Of a stretch of DNA of 64,000 nucleotides, positions 17,502 through 28,300 are shown one piece after another. The notes below the pieces were generated by a model. The model saw only the letters and a program-made list of their open reading frames with translations. It was not told the DNA's origin and ran no database searches. The translations under genes were made by a program, and so were the position numbers. Each line of letters starts with the position of its first letter. Position 1 is the first letter of the stretch. The DNA is from Legionella quinlivanii (GTDB lineage: Bacteria; Pseudomonadota; Gammaproteobacteria; Legionellales; Legionellaceae), in assembly GCF_900461555.1 (NCBI RefSeq), contig NZ_UGOX01000001.1, positions 381,001 through 445,000 on the forward strand, given 5' to 3'.

Positions 17502-19259
17502 ATGTTTAGTATGTTTCGGAAAGCACCTGCGGCTCCGCAAGCTGCAGTCACGTCTGTTAATGATAAAAATCCCAAAGGAGAAAATGCACTTCATCGCGCA
17601 GCGAGGGTGGGGAATAGTAAACTTATGGATGAGCTGCTAAAGGACGCGGCCTTTATTGATGCTAAGACAGAGCTTGGGGATACTGCATTACTTATTGCAG
17701 CGCGCGGGCATCATTACGAAACTACCAAGATCCTGGTCAATAATAAGGCCTCCGTGACAATAGCGAATAAACGGGGAGAATTGCCGATTCACTTTGCGGC
17801 AACTGCGGCTGATGTGGATTTAAATGTTTTGATCTGGAGCAAAGAAACCTTAAACGCATTAAACATCCAGGGTGAAACTCCCTTGCATTATGCGGTTGCC
17901 GCAGGCAGTCTGGCCAATGTCAAGATGCTTTTGGCAAATAGTGCAAATACTAATCAGGCTACTATAAAAGCCTCTTCTTTTGCAACAAAAGGAGTCCATA
18001 CTTTTCCGGGATTAAGTACTCCTGTGCACTATGCTCTACACCGAGACGATTTAGGTATTTTGCGGGAGTTGATGCGATACGAATATAACAGGAATTTGCA
18101 GAATGAACGGGGAGAAACCGCCGCATTTTTGGCTGTAAGTCACAAAGAGGCTGGCAGCTTGACGGATGAGGAGCTTAGTAGTCTGCTAAAAGGTCTTCAT
18201 CTGGAAAAATTAACGGGGAAAAAGGAGACAGTGCTTCATGCTGCTGCAAACAATACGAAGATCACTGCTTCCCAATTATCGACTATTTTATCCATAGTTA
18301 ACCCTGAGGCTGAGGATAAGAGGCGGGAGATCAATCACACTTTAATGGATGCAAAAAATCATTCAGGAAAAACGGCTTTAATTCAGGCGGTTATCCAGAA
18401 ACAATTGGACAAAGCAGAGCTTTTGTTAAGTCATGGAGCCAATCCGGATATCGCAGACGCATCAGGATTTGCAGCTATCGTCTATGCCGCTCAGAATGGC
18501 GATAATGCAATGCTTGAAAAACTGAAAGCAGGAGGTGCTGATTTTACCGGACATGCAGGTGAGCTTGCTATAAAACAGGCGTTGCTCAATAATCATGTCC
18601 CCACTGCAACCTTGCTTATTAAATCGGGGGCAAAGGCCCAAACCCCTGTTTATCCAAGCGTTAGAATAGAAACGTATTCTAGTATCAGCTCATTCAGTTC
18701 AATTACTGAAACTCAAAAAGTCAATGACGGAAAAGATCGCATGGGCTGTATTAAAGCAGGGGATACTGCATTACATATCACAGCCAGACGAAGCAGCCTG
18801 AATGAGACTGAAAAAGCGGAAAACCTGGCATTGGCAACTGCTTGTCTGGAGCAAAATAAGGGGCTGGTGAATGTGGGTAATGCTAAAGGAAAAACGCCCC
18901 CCTTTTATGCCTTAAAAACTCTTAACGAAGATATTGCACCTCAATTATTCTCTAAAGGAGCGCAATTTACAGAAAGCACCAAAGAGCCATCCAGTAACCC
19001 GCGCGATCCTCGTTATTACTCTTTAGACATGGCGACAGCTGACTCATTATTTACCAGAGAAACCAGAGCCCTCTTTTTTAAGGGAAATTACGTATTAACC
19101 CCAGAGCAGTTATCGATTAAACAAAAAGTGGCCGAAAAATACCATTTGTCTGGAAAAGATGTACCTCCGCCAGCCAAAGGGGCTGAGTTTGCAACTGATG
19201 AGGTGATGATTTATGAGGGTGAAGAGGCAAGTCAGGGACCGAGCGCGCTGCGAAACTAA
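17502..19259 (+). CDS. Ankyrin-repeat protein, candidate Dot/Icm effector
   Basis: This 585-residue protein has ankyrin repeats through most of its length. Clear units are KGENALHRAARVGN (about residue 26), LGDTALLIAARGHH (about 60), QGETPLHYAVAAGS (about 124), SGKTALIQAVIQKQ (about 290) and ASGFAAIVYAAQNG (about 322). Ankyrin repeats bind other proteins and are typical of Legionella proteins injected into host cells. The C-terminal 30 residues are hydrophilic with an acidic patch (YEGEEASQ) and small residues near the end, resembling E-block Dot/Icm secretion signals. There is no signal peptide. AAGGATAT precedes the ATG. It converges on the giant helicase-like gene. Effector status is inference; no enzymatic domain is visible. 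Confidence 0.88.
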   Translation: MFSMFRKAPAAPQAAVTSVNDKNPKGENALHRAARVGNSKLMDELLKDAAFIDAKTELGDTALLIAARGHHYETTKILVNNKASVTIANKRGELPIHFAATAADVDLNVLIWSKETLNALNIQGETPLHYAVAAGSLANVKMLLANSANTNQATIKASSFATKGVHTFPGLSTPVHYALHRDDLGILRELMRYEYNRNLQNERGETAAFLAVSHKEAGSLTDEELSSLLKGLHLEKLTGKKETVLHAAANNTKITASQLSTILSIVNPEAEDKRREINHTLMDAKNHSGKTALIQAVIQKQLDKAELLLSHGANPDIADASGFAAIVYAAQNGDNAMLEKLKAGGADFTGHAGELAIKQALLNNHVPTATLLIKSGAKAQTPVYPSVRIETYSSISSFSSITETQKVNDGKDRMGCIKAGDTALHITARRSSLNETEKAENLALATACLEQNKGLVNVGNAKGKTPPFYALKTLNEDIAPQLFSKGAQFTESTKEPSSNPRDPRYYSLDMATADSLFTRETRALFFKGNYVLTPEQLSIKQKVAEKYHLSGKDVPPPAKGAEFATDEVMIYEGEEASQGPSALRN

Positions 19260-19305
19260 GAGACAGATATAACGCCAAGATTTTTCAAGCAACCAGTCAA
19301 GTAAT

Positions 19306-19332
19306 GCCTGCCCTTGTCTCGCAAGGACGGGC
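19306..19332. terminator. Hairpin between convergent genes
   Basis: GCCTGCCCTTG and CAAGGACGGGC pair around a TCTCG loop with one wobble and one mismatch. It lies between the ends of the convergent ankyrin and giant-protein genes. No T-run follows, so termination here is only plausible. Confidence 0.35.
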
Positions 19333-19364
19333 ATATAGATAGTTAGTTGTATTTCTGCCTAACC

Positions 19365-22300
19365 TTAACCAGCGTAACCTCTATCCAGTTCCTGAGCCGG
19401 GTGTGGCTGTTCTTTTCTTTGTATGAGATAGGCGCTTAAAGATTCAGCCCGGCTTAATATTTCCTGACCTATAGTTTGCAAATGGCCAGAAAACTTCTCT
19501 TCTTTTACTATTTGAATTAAGCCGGCTAATTCTTCCCCGCCCATATCATTTAAGTTCCCTTCATGGGTTCGGATAAATTGATTAAGTTTGTTCTTAAGGT
19601 TTGATACATTGAGATTTTCCTTTTGATTGGCTGTTTTCCAAAAGGTTCTGTCCATAAAGCTGTTTCTTGAAAAAATATCATCGAGATAATCTTTAGCCAT
19701 CGTCTCAAGTCTAGCTGTTAACTCCATGATGTCTTCTTTGCAACGGGTTTCATAAGCCTGAAAATCCTGTAGCACGGTTGTATCCTGTACCCAGTGTCGT
19801 ACAATCTGATCTTCCATCTGGTTGATGGTACTTAACAAGCGGCTGTGGCCACTTTGATTGAGTTTACGCCCGCTTCGTGCCTGATTTTTCTGGATATCGT
19901 CATCGAGTATGTTATTTCGGGTTTCACGAAGAACATTCAGAAGTTCAATATAGCGATTGGGACTTGCTGCTTCTTTATTATTAAGTCTCACTAGTAAAGA
20001 ATTGATTTGTTGATTACGCGCTTCCGATTTAAACCAGGCCCCTTTGTATTGTTGGCCCAGCCGAGTCAGGTTCTTTTCGAGATCAGTTAACAAAGCCTTA
20101 CTCTCTTTTTCGCCATGAAGAGCATTTAAATCAAGATTGGGTTTGCCGATAATTGCTAATTCATTGGCTATCTGGAATAAGCCTTGCTGTTGAACTATGC
20201 TCAGGTCGCGCACCAGACGCAAGTTGCTCGAGGGCTTCTGCGCTAAAATTCGCCTGCTTTCCTGAGTATAGTGTTTAAGGCCATCTTCCAAAAGCAGTTC
20301 ATTTTTCTTGTCGGACCAATTAATGCGGCGGGTGTCATCCTGTTTAGCATTGACAAAGGCCTGATGATTTAACATATGCAGCCACATCACGCGGTTACGG
20401 GTCTGATTGACAGTTTTGTTATCAAATCGATACCAGCTTTCCTGTCGAATATTTTCTTTCATCAGCTCCACGTCACCGCGGCAATCAGAAGCTTTTTTGT
20501 AAAACCACTCAGCCATATCCTTTACTGCGTCTTGATGCGCATCGGGAGTATCGCTCAGATAGACCGCCAGATTATCGTGCAAATACTGTTCTTGCGGCAG
20601 TTTATTGGTGCTTTGCTGAATAGCATTCAGTTTTCCAATTTCGGCGGAGTTGTTTTGTTGAAAACGATCAATTCCTTCAAAAATGTAAGCCAATTCCTGC
20701 GGGCTGGATTTAGGTTCGCTGCCCACTGCCATAAATAATGCCGTTAAAAGAGGCTCTAATTCCCTGTCTTTAATGTTTCTGTTTTCAGCATAACGCAGCG
20801 ATTGCATCAGACTGGCTGGATTGGCCAGTATATTAACCTGGAAGCCGCTCCATACTTTAAGCAAAATTGCTAAAGAACTGGCAGGTAATAATTTTAAGCT
20901 CTGATCAAAGGCTTTTTTATCGGCAAGGTTGAGAAGAGCGTTTTCTTCAACAATTTTTCTGATGCTGTTTATTGATTGACAGCAAGCCGAGAATTCGTTG
21001 AGATTTTGATTTAATAAACGAGCGACCCTCAAGAGGGCGCTGATATCCGTCTGGGTTACTGAGAGATCTCCCATTGCGGTTTGCCAATCTTCGAGGCTGA
21101 ATAAACAATGGGCTGCATGCGCTTGTAATTCTTTACTCAAAGCAGGCATTTTATAAAATAGGGAGACAAACCATTGAGCGCCTTTTACCAAATCACTATG
21201 TCTTTCATGCCTTGCTCTTTGCAGGAATTGGTCTAATCCCTGCAAGAACTCTTTGAGTTGCTCGCTGGATTCCTGCTGTAATGACCAGTTGGCAGAGCCA
21301 AGGATCAGGCAATAAGTATTGAACAGCTCGGCAGTCATATGTTGTTGATTAGCCAAGAGCAACAGATGTCTTATGCCCGCATCAGTAAATGAATGCTGTG
21401 CAAGGATTTGCTGTAATGTTTCCAGGCTGAAAGGAGGATTATTCGTAAAGCGTATTAACTCTTGACTAGATAATGGCATTTTTTCAAGCATTGACAGATA
21501 CCACTGCGAACCTTCGGCCAAATTGGAATGACCCTGAACTTTCGCGGATTGCAAAAATTGAGTATAGGTTCGCAGATCTTGTCTTAGCTTTTCTTTAGTT
21601 TCTCCTTGTTTAGACCAGCGGATTTCAGCCAAAGATTGACAGCATAGGCTAAAGTCTTCGAGACTCATCAATTGCTCATTTGCTTTGTGAAGTAAAATCT
21701 CGATTCCAGCTTCGTCAAAGGAGTGTTTCTCAAACTGCGCCTGCAAATCCTGCAGTTTAAATGGCGGCCTGAGAACAAAGCGCTCCAACTCTTGCCGGAT
21801 AGAGGGCATTTTTTGCAGGCTGGATAAATACCAGAGCGAGGCATTGCCTAATTCGGTATTGCCTTGCTGCTCTGCGGCCTCCAGGAATTGCTGGTAGCTC
21901 TTAAGCATCGGCCCCGCCTGTTCTCTGGCATTTGCTTCCGATTTCCAGGTGCTCAGCATCTGATTTATCACACTAGCCGATTGTTTCTGTTGTTCTGGAG
22001 AGAAATGGTATTTGCTTACCCACAACTGGTTTAATACCTTCAAGTGAGAAACTTGCAAATTGGCAGTCATTTCGGGTGAGATCACCGCAAGTTGCAATCC
22101 CTGATACCAGCCTTTTCCTTGCTCGGTCAGCAGACTGCCAATCACTGGAAGTGCGGATTCTGTCATGCCTTCGGCAAGAGCAGTCCACATCGCTCGCAGT
22201 TCGGACCGATAATGACCTCCATTAAGATTCCACCAACGCTCGGTTTTCTTCACCAGGCTGTCGAAGGAATCCCAATTAATGCCTTCAGAAAATTGTTGCA

Positions 22301-25300
22301 TGACCTTGGCAAACTGCTGCAGAAATAATTCGCGATCTTCTTCAGGCAGCTGACTCATCAAGTCTTCACAGCGACGGAGCATTCGAATGCGCTGAACATA
22401 GTTATTTTGGGTCGCTTCTTTCAGTTGAGTAAACAATTTTCCTTCATCATTGGGGAAGCTATGGGCCAAGTGCCAGAGGCTTTCATTGTCTTCATAACTC
22501 ATTGCTCTACCGGAAAAGCGGCGTGACATCTCTGCCATCGGAGTATCATGAAGCAGATTATCAATATTTTCCAAATAGTGCTTAGCCCAGCGTAGTTGTT
22601 CATATTCTGAAAACTGCCCCAAATAATTGAGCAGAGGCAGGATCTGGCTTACCCGGTCTTTATCTTCCAGAAGACCCGGGCCTGTCATCCACTGGCTCAG
22701 TATCTGTTGTAGCGAGGGGTGTAATTTTCCACTGGAGCGTATAAATGACTGGCGGATTTCGGATGACACCGCTTTTAAAATATCATCCGCATTGGGAGTA
22801 AGCATGCCGCCAGCTTTGATTTGGCCATGTATAGGTGAGGCCTTGGTTATTTGCTGTACACGGATTTTCAATTGTTCACTGAACTGCTCAATACTCAAGA
22901 ATTCCTGGGCGTCATGAGTGAAACTTTCTAAAATGTCCGCTTGAGTTGCCAGGGTTGCCAGCTGTTCGGGAATGCTGTCCAGAAGCTCATGGCTCTTTGT
23001 GCCAAGAGGCAGGGCCGAGAGGATTGCACCCAGATTAGCCATGTTATAGGTACTCTTGTCAGCGGGCTGGAATTGCTCCAGCTGAATTAGCAAAGTCATT
23101 TCCGCAGCCGGTGTGAAGTTGAAGGGAGTGCTGTTCACTTTGCCCATTAACTCCTCATAATTCGCCTGTAAATCCTTCGCCGCTTCAGCAATTCGCTCTT
23201 CGATAAGGCGAACCTTTTCTAAAGAAGTTAAGTGATTCAAGGCGGAAATACTCAGCCATTTTTTCTCAAGACTATTGAGATGGCGAGTCAGCATGCTGGT
23301 AAATTCGGAGGCTTGTCCCGGATCAAGGAAGGTTGAAATCAGGCGCATTCCCCAAGCGGAAAATTGAGCGATCCCGGTACGAAAACCTTGAGTGGCTGCA
23401 TTTTGCAAGCTAAATACATATTCACGCAAAAGCATAACCTGCTCAAACAGTTTTTCATTTTCAGAATTACCAGGAACTTCCTGTAAACTCGCTTTGATCT
23501 TGTCGTGTTCGAGCCCTGGTGTGGTCTCAATAATTCGCAATAATTGCTCGCGTTCCTGTTGTAACTCGTCTTCGAGATAAAACTGAAACACTTGTCCTTC
23601 TTCGCCGTTTCGAGCGGTACGACCACCGGTTTGTAATAAATCATTGACATCACCGGTATCGAAAATAAATACGGCTTCAACGCCGACGTTATCACCGCGT
23701 CCAAAACCTGATGCTACCAGAGCGATCCCTTTTTGCTTTTTACCCCCCTTCCATTCTTCCATCCTTTGTTTTTTTGCAAGGACTTCGCTGCTGGTTTCTT
23801 TATCTTCATTGGTATAAAAAAGGAGGTTTTCCAATTCTTCCTTGCTTAATCGCTCGCTAAGAATGGTTTGGATTTCAAGAACCTTCTTATCGTTTTTACA
23901 AGCAAAAAGCACTGATTTATTTTCTGCCATGCAAAGCTTAAGCTGTTGCAGCATAGCCTCAATCCGCTGCTCCTGATTTCGATAAAATTTGGCATTATGC
24001 CAGTATCGCAAATCGCTTTGATTGGTTGATACATGCAATACCTGCGTTCCATGTTCCTTATTCAGTGCCTGCGCTTGTGAAGTGGAAATTGTCGCCGTGA
24101 AGCCTTCCCAGCGTTTCCATAAGCGGGGTATCAGTGTAGCGGCAACTTGTGAACTGATGATATGACTTTCTGGAAGCACATGATAGTTTTGAGCCTCATT
24201 CTGTTTTTTGGCTTCCTCGTTGAGGTTCGTTGCTACTAACTGATGAACTCCTGCGCTAAAGGTAGAGCCGGTCGCTTTATGATTGTTAGTTGTAAGAGGA
24301 ACAATTTCTTTTAAGAGATAAGAAGCACCGCCTATCGGCACATTGTCTTCCAGGACTGAATATTTTTCGCCTCGTTGCAGTGACATGGCTTCATGGGCAG
24401 ATTGGATCCAGCTGACCAATTGTAAGCCGTCACGCGCCAGTAAAACCAGGTATTTGGTTTTCTCCTCATCATCCTGCGCTTTTTCAATCAGAAATTCTAA
24501 TAATGCCTCAACACTTTCCCTGGTGATTTCTTCTATCTTAAAGCGGTCTTTATTCGCTTCATAGAAATCATTTAATGCCCGGTAAAACCAAATCATTTGT
24601 TTAGGAGTACGTCCAGTAGGGCGGGCATAGTTAAATGCCATTTTTCGGCCTTGACCAAAATAGGTGTCATCGAATTCATCGCCCAAGCCTTCCGATTTAT
24701 CAGGATCAATGTCAATCGGTTGACCCTGGAAGCTTTGTTCATCAAGGAACAGGGATAGATCTCCCAGTGTGGTATAATGAACCTGGGCCCCGGTATAACT
24801 TTCCCGACTCGATTTGGGAGTAATTGTCGAAGTGCTTATATTTAAGTAGTCATAAAAGGCCTGATAATCTTCCAAATCCCGCTCAGCCAAACTGCGTTTG
24901 GCGGTAAAGACGGTGGCAGTTTGACCTTGAGCCGCTTTTTTGGCGGCGCGCATGGCCACGAAATGGCTTTTTCCTTCACCAGTGCCCAGACGCAGCACCC
25001 GACTGGATGCGGTGACGGCCACATCATTGGCAATCAAGGCGAATTGCTGAGCCATATGCGGATATTTCCGGGTAGTTAAGCCAAGGGCGTGAAATTCCAG
25101 CGCCCAGATTTGCACCTGCCGGCTATCGCTCGCAGGGCTTTTACACAGGCGATGAAATGCTTCAGCTAATTCATCCCGGCCCAGATCTGCAATCGCTTTG
25201 TTGCAACCTTCGACAAAGGCCTCACCGGTTTCCAGCCGCTTCAATTCAGCAAACATCAGGCTGATTCTTGCAATTTCCGTTGCGGTCAAAGGACGATTTA

Positions 25301-28300
25301 CCTTCCCGTCAGTAACCCGGGTTGAAGTAAACATGCGCCGCAAATCCGCTGCGCGCGTTTTAGGCACATGACTATAGTCTGGCCGTATTTCTGGATGAGG
25401 ATTTTTAAGAAAGCCGGATAATTCCTTTTTAAAGTCATGGCTGGTAGCGGCTCGTTTGAGCAAACGTATTAAATCATCCGCACCTGGTGATGGCTGCTTG
25501 GGATAAGTAGCCGCCAGTGCGGTCAGTTCATCTAGGGACAATCGGCTTAAGCGCTCTATGAGTTTAGGGGCTTTGCGATCCAGTTCATATTCATAGGCTT
25601 CCTTGTCGCGCAAACCGGGTTGCAGGCAGCTCCAGGCGATAATGTGGAATACCAGGGCACGCTCTGCACTTCGTTCATCACCCAGTTTCGCCATGACCTG
25701 ATTGAAAAGGTTCTCTTCACGAGGATCTGCGGCGATTGCCTTTAACCAGAGGGCTGTAGATTTGTGCCAGGTCTCTTTTACAGAAGGGCTGGGCATAGGA
25801 TGGTTCAATAATTGCCGTAGTTTGGCAAAACGATTTTCCATGCTCACTTTATTGAGACTGCTATTCAATATTTGCAAAGCCGAGTCGCGACTGGCTGCAT
25901 GCTGCTCGGAGGATAAAAGATTAATGGCCTCAGTCAGCAGGCTGGTTGTGCGCGCGTACTGGTATTCATGCAATGCTAACTGGCATAGCGCGGTTTGCTG
26001 GGATCTGCTGAAAACGGTGTTCTTCAGAATGCCTTTTAAAGGGATAACCAAGTCCTGTGGGAAATCTTTTTCTGTATTATCAATAGGTTTTGCTTTCAAT
26101 AGCTCGTCGGCAAGAATAACTTGCAACATATCCAATGGAAAAGGGAGCTGTTCATCTTCAGGTTTTAATACATCCAGAATCTTACTGAAGTAACTGGCGC
26201 TCCATACCTGATCTTTCGCCGTTTTTTCAAGAATGGCCAGCAGTGGCTCCACCTCATTTAAATAGGTGCGGTTAAGCTGTAAGCTGGTAAAAAAAGCAAG
26301 CAGGGGTTGTAAAGCCTCTGCGGCATCACCTTGGGTGGGAATAACAATATGGTTTTTAAGAAAAGTCCACAAACGATGTTGATGGTCGACAAACAGGCCT
26401 AGTTTTGCAGGGCGCTCTTCTTCAACAAGATTGCGAAATTCTCCTGAACGCGAATATTTGAATACAATGTTTTGATCAGAAAGTCTGCTAATAAACTGCT
26501 TGCGGATCGCTGTGCGGTTGACCGGTTTATTGTTCATTTCTCCGATAGTTCTGAGAAAATCGTCCCAGTTTTTCGGCTGATGCAATGCCTGGGGATTACC
26601 CTGATTAAAATTAACGGAGAATAAATGGTTTAGTAACAAATCCAACTCATTCATTACAGCTAAAGTTAAACCGTCTGTCGCTTGTATAAAATCTCGTAAT
26701 TGCTTTTCGGTAAATGCGCCAAATAAGGTAGCCGCTTTGTAGGCCGCCAGTTGCAGGAATTGAGGATGACTGACTTTAAAGGCAAGTTTAATTTCAAAAA
26801 GGTTAAGGAAATCCGGCATTTTTAACTGATTGCCGCCTTCCATCAATAAATCCAGCGCTTCCAGGAAATTTCCATGAGGGTAAGCTGCGAGTAAAGCCTG
26901 TCCCCGCCGAGTTTGTAAAATATCCTTGGCTGCATCCAAAGTATTGAGTGTAATGCTGAGTTGAGCATGGCCCAAACGAAAAATAGCCTCATGTAAATGG
27001 CTGGCAATACTGGTCACTAATGGAACGGGAAGGCTTTGCACTCGATCAACTATGGCAGGCATCTGACGCGCGTCATATTGAGTATAGAGAAGCCAGAGCA
27101 GCTGATGGCGCGATAGTAAATCATTGTTGGCGAGTTTTTCACTAATCAGACTGTAATCTTCATGGCTGAATTGTGCGCGTGACGCTAATGTTCTGCGAAT
27201 ATTCAAGGCCGCTTCATTTGAAGTCCAGCTGAAGATTGAAGATAACTCCGGAGCGTAAGTGGGCTTGCCATGTTTAAAATGAGATAATGCAAGTTCCTCA
27301 TCAAAATATTTGAAGTGTTCTTGCTGAATAGCATAGTGCACGCCGCCATGCGTTAAATCCATTTTATGCAGCGATTTTAAAAAGCGCGTTTTCTCCTCCT
27401 GGGCAGGAAGACTGCGCAGGGAGTCGAGTATCCGATCGACTTCGACCAGCATATTTCGCGGTTCAAGCTCTGAAAACTCATCGCCAGATAAAGAAAGATC
27501 CATTTTAGCGAGTTCTTTGACCAGATAATCAAAGGCTTTCCATAGTACTTCAGTGTGTTCAGCAGGCACATGATTTAAATGTTTACTGCAAAAGCCTAGC
27601 CAGGCTTCTCTGTGCGGCTGGGCTCTGGCAGGAGCCAAATGCTCAATCATGCTGTCAATGGCACTGAAGAAAGCAGGACTAATATAGAAGTTATAGTTTT
27701 CAGCTTTACTTAATACCTCAGATTGAAACGCATCGAAAAACTGTATGCCTAACTGGTTTTCAATTTGGCGAAACTTGGCAATCAGTAACCCTAGCGTTTC
27801 CTCGCCATTACGATAATAAACCTGGCCAAGCGCTCGGAGGGTGCTGATATCCGCCTGCCCGCGTTTAGCCCACATTTTGGTCCAATCAGCCAACTCGGGT
27901 TGACGGGAAAGTAGAATGTCACAGGCGCGGGGAAGTTGTAGCAGCAGATCCTGCTCTTTCAGTTTGAAAAATGCATTGATAGCCTCACGCCCACCGTATT
28001 GCCAGGCTTGAATGAACACCTGCCAGTGTCGAAGCACACGAGGAACGTCTTTCACCATCGCTGCTATATCAGGATTTTTTCTCGAAAAGGTTTTCCATTC
28101 TTCGGAATAATCTTTTTCCGGTTGCAATACTTCAAAAAGAACGAGAGGCTGAAAATCGTCGGCAGTTTCCAACTTGGGCCTGTGCTCAAGATAATGGTCA
28201 ATGTTGAATTGACGAAAGTCGCCTTCCCAAAACTCCTGAACAGGTTTAGTCACTTGCAAGTCAACTGTCAGCGGTGTTGGAACCCCGCAGACATAGCCCA

